Shown: piece by piece, positions 1 through 10,245 of the stretch
Numbering within the stretch: position 1 is the stretch's first letter
How the letters are laid out: each line of letters begins with the position of its first letter
NCBI GenBank assembly: GCA_030015575.1
Contig: JASDDO010000016.1
Coordinates: forward strand, 456,334,141 to 456,398,140
DNA length: 64,000 nucleotides
Direction of reading: 5' to 3'
From: Agapanthus africanus
Taxonomy: Eukaryota > Streptophyta > Magnoliopsida > Asparagales > Amaryllidaceae
Notes under the pieces: model-generated
Told to the model about the DNA's origin: nothing
The model's database searches: none
The model's input: only the letters and a program-made list of their open reading frames with translations
Translations under genes and position numbers: made by a program

Positions 1-29
1 TAGCAAGTACGGATGCACGATAAAAGCAT

Positions 30-335
30 GGATACACAAATATGTATCAGGGGTTACATCTACAGCTCCATGGCTATGTAAGATGCACACTATCAAGCAT
101 GGGGTGTTAATATAACAGTAATATGAATAATGTGACATGGCATGCAACTAGATATATAATTAATGGTATGGATGCACAATAAAACACGGATGCACAAATA
201 TCTATCAGGGGTTACATCTATAGCTCCGTGACTATGTAGGATGCACATTATCGAGCATGGGGTGTTAATACAATAGTAACATGAAATAATATGATTTGTA
301 GATACAGCTACATATATGATAAATGATATGGATGC
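30..335. repeat. ~158-bp direct duplication inside the G LTR
   Basis: Two adjacent diverged copies (about 30-187 and 188-335) share gatacacaaatat/gatgcacaaatat, aggggttacatct and catggggtgttaata in the same order. The A LTR has a looser version near 2300-2540. Confidence 0.6.
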
Positions 336-1301
336 TTACGGGTATCGAAAAACTGTAAAATTGTAATATGGATGCACAATGAAATAAACATGTAATATTT
401 TTCATATGGATGCAACATATGTATCATAGCATGTAGTAAGACAAACTTGCCTGAACGGATCTCACGACGGGGTGTATACGCAGCGTCCGATGTCGGGTAA
501 ACGTCGCAATGCACACATTGCGTACAGAACTGAACCAGACGAAACAAGAACACGACCACGCTGGCTGGGAACGTCCCCTGGGTTCTTCTGATCGTCGGCG
601 ACGAGCACGGCTCCGGCGGTGACCGGAAAATGCACTATCAAGAAAAAGAAAGAGAAGAAGAAAGAAGAAGAAGAAGGAGAAGAAAGGATGTTGCTCTGGG
701 CTGGTGTTTGAGGACAGAGGCGAGGCAAGGGGGATGTCGACGATGGGTCGTGGGTTTCCGGCGAGGTTTCATGGTGATGCGGCCGTGGGTTTCTTGAAGT
801 CGGGTGATCGGGGTTCCTGCGCAGGGGAGAGGTTCAGGTCAGGGGAGTAGGAGAGATGGGAGAAAGGAAGAAAGTGATGGCAAGTACGAGGTGGTCGACG
901 GGGAGGCGAGCTCCGACGAGGATGCAGGCGAGGTCGGGGCTGTGAGTAGTTGGGTTTGGGGAAAGCGGGGGAGAAGCGGAGAAGAGGAACGTGAAGGCGA
1001 GGGTCGAAGGGATGGGTGGTGTAGTCGACGACGAAGTCGTCGGTGGTGAGGTCGGTAAGCGGAGGCAAGGCGATGGGAGAAGATGGCTGCTGGGTTGCAG
1101 GGATCTTGGGTTACTAGGGTTCGCGTGGGGAAAGAGAGGAAGGTGAGGTAGTGGAGGCGAGGTTGAGGAGAGGGTCGGCGATGGCGACGAACGAAGGGAT
1201 CATCGGCAAGGAGAGGGCAGCGATAGTGTCATGGGTTTCTTGGGTTGCCGGGAAGAGTTGCAGGTGACGGTGACGAAGGTGGTCGTGGTGTCGGGAGGAG
1301 A

Positions 1302-1306
1302 GAAGG
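1302..1306. repeat. Target-site duplication of element A (left)
   Basis: GAAGG directly precedes the LTR terminus TGTCACGCCCC and is repeated at 41161-41165 directly after the other LTR terminus. A 5-bp duplication is usual for Ty3/gypsy integration. Confidence 0.9.
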
Positions 1307-3628
1307 TGTCACGCCCCGCTTCCCAGAGTGCGCTAAGATCGGCACGTAACAGAGCCAACCATGCTACCTGTGGATAGGAAATATCCCTCCACAGTCACAT
1401 TACGGCTGTAGAGATATCAAGAACAGTAATAAACTAACTAATACATGTCCATAAGTCAGAATAAACGAGTCATGAAATAAAATAATGTAGAAGCAAAAGA
1501 TCCAAGTACAATAATAATCTGGAATGTACGTCCCATAATGCAAGCTCACATCAGGAATGAAAAAACATACTGAAAGGAAACTAAACTAAACTAATAACAG
1601 GTCCTCACTGCTCGGCCTGTTGATAAAAATACTCCTGGATGGCCTACAATAAGGATAAGGGATCTGGGCCATGCAAACCAGACGTCAGTGTATCATAATA
1701 TCAATAATTCTAAGCAAGTAGGATATGATGAAATATGCAAGCATGAAGTATGAACAGTAACAAGTCATCAATAGCAAGTAAACTGTAACATGAATATAGA
1801 TCAGTAAACAGGATATAAACAGGTGAAGTGCAGTGAGTAGTCTAAACTGTGCTATAGGGTTATCTACTCTAAAGTTATTCGAAATCAATTAATGTAATCC
1901 TCGTCGTAACCCATCGGTCTATGCCTCGTTCATTCCCCACGGGACCACGGTAACAAGATATGATAGACTGCGAGTCTATGTCCTGTTCATACCCCACAGG
2001 ACCACGATAACATGATATAATAGCCCTTTGAGTTACGTTCAGCTATATTTTTGATTTCCCCATACCCCCATGGTTATGTGTTCAAGTCGGGTATTGAATA
2101 ATCTGGAGATAATACCAACACAGAATCAAGCAGGTACAGGTTTGTCTGTATAGACAACAGTATATGTCCGTAGGGACAACAGGTCAAGATTGTCGGCATT
2201 AGTAACAAGATCAGGTATTAAGTCAAGTAGTAGTACATCAGGTCATGTCAGGTAGTGCACAGGTATCAAGTGGATATTCACAATCAACTGTAGTAAGTAT
2301 GGGTTGCACAAAATCAAGTATGGAGTACTAATATAACAATAAAATGAAATAATGTGACACGGTATGCAAATAGATATAAAATCAATGATATGGATGCACA
2401 ATTATCAATTAGGGTAACATTTATAGTTCCAATACTAATTCGAATGCACTTTATTAAACATGGGGTGTTAATATAACAGTATTATGTATTAATGTGATCT
2501 ATAGATACAGTTATATATATTTTAAATGAGATGGATGCAAACGGGTATCCGAAAACGGTAGAACTGTACAATGGTAATGTGGGATGTACAACTAAGCAAT
2601 ATGAGATGTAGATATTCCATTAGATGCAGTACATGGTAGTATAGTATGTAACAAGATAGGTTTGCATGTGCTAGATGTAAAGTAACATGTACGGATGCAG
2701 ACGGATGTCAAAAAACTGTAAAAGTAAACATGGGGTGCATAATTTGAAATACCAGTATTATATTTATTAAAATATATGTATATAAAGTAATGTAGCATGT
2801 AGCAAGATAAACTTGCCTAGACGGATCAAGAAACGGATATGTACGGTACGTCCGACGTCGGAAAAATGTCGCGATGCACGCATGGCACACGGGATGGGTC
2901 CAAGCAACGCAAGAGGGTGATCACGCAGGTATGGTACGTTGTCTGGGTCGTCAGGAACGGAAGCGACGTCATGGCTCCGGCGATATATGAAAATACAGAT
3001 CCAAGATTTAAAGAAAAGAAAAAGAAAAGAAGAGAAGAAGAGGAAGAAGAAAAGAGAAGGAAGAGGGATTGGCTTACTGGGTTCTGTAGGTGTGCAGGGG
3101 GTCAGGAGAGAGATGAAGGTGATAAGGAGATGAACGGAGCTCCGGCGATCTAGGGTTTGCTGTTGGGGTTAGGTTAGGGTTTGGCTCGGTTGTTGTTTGC
3201 TGGGGTTTGAGTGCAAGGGTTGGTGTATGCGGGAGAATGCAGAGGAGAGGGAGAAGAAGAGAATGGTGTGATGGCAGCGGCGAGGTGAAGGAGTCGTCGG
3301 TGACGAGGTGGTGCAGGTGGTGATGATGGGTTCTCGAGTTGTGTTGGGTGCAGTGGGAAGGAGGAAAGAAGAAGAAGGAGATGGCGAGGAGGAGGAAAGG
3401 AGGCTCGGTGAGGTTAGGGGTTGATGAGGCAATGAAGTTTTGGGGTTAGGGTTTCTTAGTTGTGATGGGTTGAAGGAGGAAGGCTCGGGGTTAAATAATG
3501 GAGGAAGAAGAGAGAATAAAGAGGCTCGTGAAGGGAGGTGACCGTATCACGCGCGCGGTGACCACACTCGAGAAATATACAGTAATCCCGAGACGAGAGT
3601 GAAAGAAGAGAGAGAGGGTGATGCACGA

Positions 3629-3672
<44 letters not shown>

Positions 3673-4386
3673 GAAGAGAGAGGCCGAGCGAGATAGAGAG
3701 AGGGCTCAGTAAGGTGGGGACCATAAGGCAGAGAGGGAGAGAGTGAGCTGGGGGGTTTGTTATAGGTTAGGATTTTTCGTTAAAAAGATTTAGTTAGTTA
3801 TTTAAATTTTAAAACTGCCGATTAATTTTAAAGATATTAAATTAAATAAATTTGAATTTTGGCGGGATACAAAAATATTCCAAAACACGCCCGGGTCGGG
3901 TTTAAAAATTCAGTTTTAAAATATGAAAAATATATGCGATGACCAAATTTAAAAATGAATGCGCAGGTAACGAAAATGCATACCCCCAAGAACGGATGCA
4001 CGTACGTGCGCGTAGCCATCCAAACAAGTCCGTTTTACTGAACGGGACAAGAACAAGATGCGCGGATGCTACGACAGAGTTAGGGGTATCAAGCAGGCCA
4101 TGTAATGTATTTTAAAAATATTTTACGTGACTTAAGATGTTATATGATAAAAGATGCAATTCCAGATAAAATGCCAGTATGCAGTATTTATGAAAGTGCA
4201 CATGTCTATGTAACAAGTCAAGATAATTCATAAATATGAATCAAACAAGTTTCAAGCAAGTGGGTCGGGTCGGATGCAATACTAATGTGAAATACCATTC
4301 ACACCCAAAACACGATAAATCAAGAAAATACCATGAATAAGCAAATCCGAGAAATGGAACTGGTATAAATGAACTAGGGTGTTACA
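1307..4386 (-). mobile_element. Element A: 3' LTR (Tekay-type gypsy, ~3.08 kb)
   Basis: On the minus strand this LTR starts TGTAACACCC (at 4386) and ends GGGGCGTGACA (at 1307), giving TG...CA ends. It aligns throughout with the 5' LTR at 38115-41160, with scattered substitutions and small indels. Internal pol sequence abuts it at 4387. LTRs of about 3 kb are usual for the Tekay (Del) lineage. It contains purine-rich low-complexity stretches (about 3010-3065 and 3490-3700). Open frames in it are low-complexity and not genes. Confidence 0.92.
3631..3665. repeat. (GA)n microsatellite in A 3' LTR
   Basis: A run of about 17 GA dinucleotides. The matching place in the other A LTR (about 40431-40450) has only a short, interrupted GA tract, so the repeat expanded after insertion or shrank in the partner. 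Confidence 0.9.
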
Positions 4387-4469
4387 TTATACCCAATTAC
4401 AAAAAGAATTTCGTCCTCGAAATTCCAAGAACAAGGAAAGATAAACAATCAAGAAACTACAAGAATAGG

Positions 4470-4885
4470 TGTGGAAACTTCTGTCGAATCTCGTCTTCTC
4501 GTTCCCAAGTCGATTCTCCATGCGAGCGATTTCCCTAAGAAACAAGTACGAGAGGGATAACCTTGTTCTTAAGGACCTTTTTCTCTTCGATTAACAATCG
4601 ACATCGGTCGCTCCTCAAAGGTCAAATCCTCTCTTACAGTCAGCTCCGAATGATCCAGCACGTGTGTTTCATCTCGAACATACTTACGGAGTTGAGATAC
4701 ATGAAACACGTCATGAAAATTCGCCAAATATTGTGGTAAAGCCAATCGATAAGCCACTTCTCCAACACGCTCCAAAATCTCGAAAGGCCTTACGAATCAA
4801 GGACTGAGCTTGTCTCGACTCCCAAAACGAATCACTCCTCTAGTCGGTGATATCTTCAAGAATACTAGATCACCAACAGCGAACT
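4470..4885 (-). pseudogene. Element A pol: integrase C-terminus and chromodomain (broken)
   Basis: On the minus strand this encodes the end of the integrase (GEVAYRLALP, then VFHVSQLRKYVRDETHVLDH) and a type-II chromodomain tail. The tail has the recognisable pieces KNKVIPLVLVS and ESTWE, as in the fuller copy of G at 42185. The frame is interrupted after RREKG by an indel and again by a stop inside the chromodomain. Plant chromovirus chromodomains direct integration to heterochromatin. Downstream, at about 4387-4430, lies the gagGACGAAATTC motif usual before the Tekay PPT, but the polypurine run itself is decayed. Confidence 0.85.
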
Positions 4886-5248
4886 TTAGAGGTCTTCTCG
4901 ATATTCGGCCCGACTCTTCTGCCGATCTTGTGCTGCCCTCATGTGATTCCGGATAGTGTTAACTTTCTCAACTGTTTGCACGATCAAATCCGGTCCCAAC
5001 AATCTTCGTTCTCCAATATCGTCCCAACAAACAGGTGAACGACTCTTGCGACCATACAATGCTTCGAATGAAGCCATCTGAATAGTCGCCTGAAAACTGT
5101 TGTTGTAAGAAAACTCCACCAAGTGTAGATGATCCTCCCACGAACCCTTGAAGTCTAACATGCAAGATCTCAACATGTCTTCAAGAGTTTGGATCGTTCT
5201 CTCCGACTGGCCATCTGTCTGAGGATGATAAGCTGTGCTAAACTTCAA
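4886..5248 (-). pseudogene. Element A pol: integrase core, C-terminal half
   Basis: It encodes [20 protein letters not shown], which holds the catalytic glutamate of the DDE core (SERT), then [13 protein letters not shown] and [11 protein letters not shown]. This matches Tekay integrases. It is separated from the preceding integrase fragment by an indel near 5249-5278 and ends where the frame shifts near 4886. G has the intact-frame equivalent at 42185-43129. Confidence 0.88.
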
Positions 5249-5278
5249 TCACGTCCCCAAACTTTCCTGTAAACTCCT

Positions 5279-5881
5279 CTAGAAGTGTGATAAGAATCGG
5301 GTGTCACGATCGGACACGATACTCACAGGTACTCCATGCAATCTCACAATCTCCTGCATGTACCGTTCTGCTAACGTTTCCGTTGACTGACCAACTCGAA
5401 ATGGTATGAAATGAGCTGCCTTGGTCAATCGATCAACAATCACCCAAACTGCATTGTTGCCCTTTGGACTCCGCGATAAAACTGTCACGAAATCCATGGT
5501 TATATGTTCCCACTTCCATTGAGGAATCGGAAGTGGTTGTAATAAACCAGCAACCCTTTGATGTTCAGCCTTAACTTGCTGACACACCAAGCACTTCGCC
5601 ACAAAACGAGCAATCTTCCTTTTCATGCCTTCCCACCAGAAATGCTGTCTTAGATCGCGGTACATCTTCGTGCTTCCTGGATGTACGGAATACGCGGAAC
5701 TGTGCGCCTCCTGGATAACTTCTTCGCGAATATCTCCTTTTGGCACATACAAACGGCTACCATATCGCAACGAACCATCTTCATGAATTAACAAGTCCGT
5801 TCGAAGTCCAGCTTCAACATGTTCTCGAAACTTCTGCAATCTTAGGTCCTGTGGCTGCGCTGCTTTAATAGTATTGATCAA
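5279..5881 (-). pseudogene. Element A pol: integrase zinc-binding and core N-terminal part
   Basis: The 200-codon fragment carries an HHCC zinc finger (HSSAYSVHPGSTKMY, later CLVCQQVKAEH) followed by the core. The core includes WEHITMDFV and VSIVSDRDTRF, which hold the first two catalytic aspartates of the DDE triad. The order RH-INT, the QPLPIPQWKWEH spacer and the long LTRs place it in the Tekay chromovirus lineage. The fragment is open across its whole length but cut from its flanks by frameshifts or stops. Confidence 0.9.
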
Positions 5882-5887
5882 TGACGT

Positions 5888-6373
5888 CTATACTTGCAGC
5901 TGCATCAAATGTCCCGAAGAATGCGGTAGCATAATCTCCAACTCGAATCTCCGAAAGTCTTCGATAAGCTCCTTCTGTGCAGTCAACATCCGAATTGCTG
6001 GCAACCAACTAAGCGCATCCAGCACAACATTAACTTTCCCCGGATGGTACTTAAGATCAAGATCGTAGTCAGCCATCAGCTCTAACCATCTACGCTGCCT
6101 CATGTTAAGCTCTTTCTGCGTGAACACGTACTTCGGGCTTTTGTGATCGGTGAATACTTCGACTCTTTCGCCCAATAAGTAGTGTCTCCAAATCATCAAA
6201 GAGAAAATCACAGCTGCTAGCTCCAAATCATGAGTTGGGTAATTCTTCTCATGGGTCTTCAACTGTCTCGATGCGTAAGCTATAACCTTCCCATGCTACA
6301 TCAAAACACATCCCAATCCTTTCCCAGATGCATCGCTGTGAATCACCAATCCTCCGGAACTGTATGGTACGGT
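5888..6373 (-). pseudogene. Element A pol: RNase H
   Basis: It encodes the RNase H block: [20 protein letters not shown], then [20 protein letters not shown] and [19 protein letters not shown]. The conserved DHKS motif and the final D region (VVLDALSW, usually DALSR) are visible. An in-frame TAG lies near 6298, where G has a glutamine codon (MQHGK), a C-to-T type change. The reading frame otherwise continues from the RT fragment. Confidence 0.88.
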
Positions 6374-7034
6374 CTAAATAGGAGCGGTTATCAATCTCTG
6401 CTTCAATGCCTCAAAAGCCGACGTACATTTATCCGTCCATACGAACGGTACTTCTTTGCGCGTAAGCTTGGTCAAAGGCTCAGCCAAATGAGCAAAATTC
6501 TCCACGAACCTTCTGTAATACCCGGCAAGTCCAAGAAAGTTTCTGATCTCCGCTACGTTCTTCGGAATCGGCCAATCTCTAATTGCTGCAATCTTCTCAG
6601 GATCAACGGCGATTCCATCTCCGGATACAACATTCCCCAAAAACATCACTTCTTCAAGCCAAAACTCGCACTTGCTCATCTTTGCATACAATCTTTCTTG
6701 CCTCAATGTCTGCAGTGCGATCTTCAAGTGTTCTGCATGCTCTTCAATGCTCCTCGAGTAGACCAGAATATCATCGATGAACACCACTATAAACTGGTCC
6801 AAGAACGGTGAAAAGAATCGGTTCATCAAGTCCATAAATATCGCCGGTGCATTTGTGACTCCGAATGGCATCACTAAATACTCGTAATGTCCATACCAAG
6901 TTCGGAACGCAGTCTTGCAAATATTCTCTGATTTAACTCGGACCTGATGATATCCAGATCGCAAATCCAGCTTCGAGAATACCCTTGCGCCACTAAGCTG
7001 CTCGAACAATTCGCCAATGCGAGGGATCGGGTAC
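6374..7034 (-). pseudogene. Element A pol: reverse transcriptase, C-terminal two thirds
   Basis: It encodes [17 protein letters not shown], then [20 protein letters not shown] and the catalytic [11 protein letters not shown] (YVDD-box equivalent), followed by the thumb and connection ([16 protein letters not shown]). The upstream part of the same RT is at 35842-36040, on the far side of element B, which inserted between the two parts. The break coincides with the B LTR terminus at 7035. Confidence 0.93.
7030..7034. repeat. Target-site duplication of element B (left)
   Basis: GGTAC lies directly before the B 5' LTR. TGTAC lies directly after the B 3' LTR at 35837-35841. They match at four of five positions. 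The unbroken paralogue in G reads gatcggttacttgttc here, confirming this as the insertion point. Confidence 0.75.
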
Positions 7035-7059
7035 TGTTTCCTGATTAAAAAATCAGGAA

Positions 7060-7530
7060 TTACCTCAATGAGGTATCACGTGTTCACACGTGACCAATGG
7101 TCACGTGATGACACATGATAGATAAAACCCCATCAAGCAGAAAGGAAAACAAACGGCTGAAAGATGACTCAATTGGGGGTCACGTGCTCACACGTGACCA
7201 AGGGTCACGTGCCAGCACGTGACAGGCTTTGAAAGCCTTGCAGCTTAATAGAATTTAATTCTAAAAATCGGGAATTATCTCAATGAGGTATCACGTGCTC
7301 ACACGTGACCAACGGTCACGTGTTGACATGTGACAATTAAAACAGAAATAAAATAACAAACGTCTGAAGGAAATACCTCATTGAGGTGTCACGTGGTCAC
7401 ACGTGACCAATGGTCATATATTGACACGTGATGGTTAAAACTGAAACGTAAGTAAACGCTGAGAAAAGGACTCAATTGGAAGTCACGTGCTCACATGTGA
7501 CCAAGGGTCACGTGGCAGCTCATGACTGGC
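7060..7530. repeat. Five clusters of paired G-box palindromes (CACGTG)
   Basis: Five clusters (about 7075, 7180, 7288, 7388 and 7480) each contain TCACGTG..CACACGTGACCAA followed by GGTCACGTG. Each is an inverted pair of G-boxes plus another. They are separated by short palindromes such as AGGCTTTGAAAGCCT and TAGAATTTAATTCTA. The G-box is a known plant bHLH/bZIP binding core; a regulatory role here is inferred. Confidence 0.85.
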
Positions 7531-7841
7531 TTCGAAAGCCTTACAGTTAATAGAATTAAAATTCTAAATGCTTTTAAATCTTTCCAAATGGAAAAGGATT
7601 ATGGGGACCGTTGGATTAAAGATCCAAGGGTGATTAAAAATCACCAATTTATGGAAAGATTTTAGACAAGGAAAGATTTCCCTGAAAATCTCACCAGAAA
7701 TAACAAACAGAATATCTTTGGATTTAAAATCCAATGGTGAATAAAATTCACTTAATGATCTAAAGGCTGATATCAATTATGAAAACAAACAAGACCTTTC
7801 AATGAAAGATTTGCTAAACAAATTGATTCTTTTCCTTCTCC

Positions 7842-7849
7842 TATAAATA
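7842..7849 (+). promoter_or_regulatory. TATA box of element B LTR
   Basis: TATAAATA sits at the centre of the palindrome CTCCTATAAATAGGAG. The same element occurs at 33159 in the 3' LTR. It lies downstream of the G-box clusters and upstream of the palindrome array, as expected for a U3 promoter. Confidence 0.75.
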
Positions 7850-7959
7850 GGAGCCAAGAGGAAGAATTAAAAAAAAGATAGAGAGTTTTTTGAGATAAAG
7901 TTTTGGAATCTTGAAATTTCAGAGAGAAAAGAAAGGAGAATATAATTCTCAACAAAGAA

Positions 7960-8600
7960 AAACCCTAGGTGCGAAAAGAAAGGGGATCAAAACTTCAAAC
8001 AGAGAATTTAATTCTCAAATCTAAGAGTTTAACTCGTCTGCACAAAAGAACTTAGTTCTTCCTCTGGTTGAAGATCTGCAAAGAGCACATCTCCCCCTAA
8101 GTCGAGAATTTAATTCTCATCGGGTTGAGATCCTGCCATGCAAATCCGAAACTTAGAGGGGGAATTGAGTTTAGAGAATTTAATTCTCCCAAAACAAAAC
8201 TAGGGTTTAACCCTATATGAGAATTTAATTCTCCTAAAGTTATAGGAATTTAATTTCTCCAAGATAAAAAATAAGGTTCAACCTTATATGAGAATTCAAT
8301 TCTCCAAAAACTACGGGAATTTAATTCCTTCAAAATGGACAGAACTAGGGTTTAACCCTAATTGAGAATTTAATTCCCTCAAATTCACAGGAATTTAATT
8401 CCTCTTAAAAAATGAAGTTAGGGTTTCACCCTATACAAGATTTTAATTCTTTTACATATATGGGAATTTAATTCCTCTAAAAGAAAATTAGGGTTTAAAC
8501 CTATAAAAGAATTTAATTCTTTCATAATAGGAATTTAATTCCTCCAAATCATAATCAGGGTTTAACCCCACAGAGAATTTAATTCTCAAAATAAAATAAA
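7960..8600. repeat. Array of palindromes with TTTAA core
   Basis: About 20 short palindromes follow each other, with different arms around a similar AT centre: GAGAATTTAATTCTC, GGAATTTAATTCC, AGAACTTAGTTCT, TAGGGTTTAACCCTA and TAAGGTTCAACCTTA. They would lie in the transcribed leader downstream of the TATA box. The 3' LTR has the equivalent array at about 33330-33905. Confidence 0.85.
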
Positions 8601-8635
8601 AAGACTAAAGAGATCTCTGTGCATGCAAAGAACTA

Positions 8636-8960
8636 AAGTCACGTGTCCCTACGTGACCCCTGAAAAGATCTCCACAAATGAGAAAAAATTAGCTTTGAGA
8701 CAATGCCTCACGTGCTCCTACGTGACCCTCATTGTAAATGGAACAAAAGCAAAGGCAAAATCTGACTTGGGCGCTCTCACGTGTTACCACGTGACCCCTA
8801 ATAAATGTTCTAATAAATCAGGGCATGAGCATACATCACGTGCCCACACGTGATGGCTATGAAAATTAAAAGTGTTTAACACATGTTTGCAGAACAAAAT
8901 AAAGGGGATCTGGCCCTGCTTTTGATGTCATCACGTGCTCCCACGTGACCCCTTCTCCTT
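8636..8960. repeat. Second G-box array: inverted CACGTG pairs
   Basis: Five modules, each a short hairpin of two G-boxes: TCACGTGTCCCTACGTGA, TCACGTGCTCCTACGTGA, TCACGTGTTACCACGTGA, TCACGTGCCCACACGTGA and TCACGTGCTCCCACGTGA. Arms are conserved while the 4-bp loop varies. Confidence 0.85.
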
Positions 8961-9115
8961 CTAGTGTTTAACACTAATCTGACAATTCTGTTTCCAGTGT
9001 TTAACACTGCTATCTTTTAGTGTTTAACACAAATTTGAGAATCACATTTCTAGTGTTTAACACTAATTTGATAATCTTATTTCCAGTGTTTAACACTGTT
9101 GTTCTCTAGTGTTAG
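8960..9115. repeat. AGTGTTTAACACT palindrome array
   Basis: Five copies of the perfect 13-bp palindrome, or one-base variants, are spaced about 25-35 bp apart, ending in CTAGTGTTAGCC. The 3' LTR keeps the same array at about 34280-34435. Confidence 0.85.
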
Positions 9116-9540
9116 CCAAATTGGCTAATTTTCTAGAGGCAAAGCCCCCCCTTCAATTGAATCTCAAAATTGAGTAAAAATTCAGAGGTATAAAGTTTAA
9201 TCCTCAGCCAAAGACCCAAATGTTATCAAAGCCCTCAAACTCTTGTTTAGCATTGCTAAATAATGTGGGCTTGAACCCAGACAAATGTCTAATGGTCCAA
9301 CAGAGTTCCAATACTTCAAACTTAATTGGACTTAGCCCAAGTTGGCCATAAGTCCTCAATTCAGACTCAACTGAGCCAATGTGCTCATAATTTAATTAAT
9401 TGATCTCGGTTCCAAATTGGACTACAGATCATTTAATCCACTTTGGTGCAAGGGTACATCTCTTCACTCCTCTGATATTTGTCGTTGTAATCCTTCAACG
9501 TCTTCACAGAGGTGACGGGTCTCGACAACCATACATTTCT

Positions 9541-10245
9541 ACGGACTGTGGGGTCCTTAAACTCATGCACTATGATGTCCTTAACCTCGACCGTGATGTC
9601 TTAAAACTAACATCGGACTGTGAGGTCCTTAAACTCATGGATTATGATGTCCTTAACCTCAACCGTGATGTCTTAAAACTAACAACGGACTGTGAGGTCC
9701 TTAAACTCATGGACTATGATGTCGTTAACCACGACCGTGATGTCTTAAAACTAACAACGGACTGTGAGGTCCTTAAACTCATGGACTATGATGTCCTTAA
9801 CCTCGACCGTGATGTCTTAAAACTAACAACGGACTGTGAGGTCCTTAAACTCATGGACTATGATGTCCTTAACCTCGACCGTGATGTCTCAAAACTAACA
9901 ACGGACTATGAGGTCCTTAAACTCATGGACTATGATGTCCTTAATCTCGACCGTGATGTCTTAAAACTAACAACGGACTGTGAGGTCCTTAAACTCATGG
10001 ACTATGATGTCCTTAACCTCGACCGTGATGTCTTAAAACTAACATTGGACTGTGAGGTCCTTAAACTCATGGACTATGACGTCCTTAATCTCGACCGTGA
10101 TGTCTTAAAACTCAATGGACTGTGGAGTCCTTAAATCCATGGACTATGATGTCCTTAACCTCGACCGCGATGTCTTTAAACTAACATTGGACCGGAATGT
10201 CCTTAAACTAATTATCGACCGCAATGTCACTAAACTAAACAGTAG
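9541..10245 (+). repeat. 72-bp tandem repeat built of three 24-bp subunits (B 5' LTR)
   Basis: About nine 72-bp units. Each consists of three 24-bp relatives: ggactgtgaggtccttaaac, ggactatgatgtccttaacc and cgaccgtgatgtcttaaaac. The first two contain GGAC..GTCC inverted arms. Because 24 and 72 are multiples of three, one frame stays open and repeats DCEVLKL/MDYDVLNL/DRDVLKLT; I treat this as incidental. The same unit recurs at 13565, 18026 and 34858. Confidence 0.92.

Larger units (their letters stand above)
1..1306 (-). mobile_element. Element G: distal part of 3' LTR (Tekay-type gypsy)
   Basis: This is LTR sequence similar to, but clearly diverged from, the LTR of element A. It has the same AT-rich block with ggggtgttaatataacag motifs, then GAA-rich and G-rich sequence. 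It stops exactly at the GAAGG duplication that flanks A. The other half of the same LTR resumes at 41166. Read on the minus strand, the LTR starts at 42075, is interrupted by A, continues here and leaves the window at position 1. No coding potential is credible; open frames here are low-complexity. Assignment to G rather than to a separate solo LTR rests on the shared insertion site and on G pol lying directly upstream of the other half. Confidence 0.8.

Noticed and set aside
3169..3724. Ser/Pro/Leu-rich minus-strand frames in A LTRs
   Set aside because: Translation of purine-rich and (GA)n low-complexity sequence; the same kind recurs in the other LTR with frame differences.
7060..7530. CRISPR-like array (regular palindromic repeats with spacers)
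   Set aside because: Eukaryotic LTR context, no cas genes, spacers are themselves repeated, and the palindromes are G-boxes.
9400..10134. 244-codon open frame with DCEVLKLMDYDVLNLDRDVLKLT repeats
   Set aside because: It is a translation of a 72-bp tandem repeat inside an LTR; the frame is open because the period is a multiple of three. No start context or family resemblance, and unit number differs between the LTRs.
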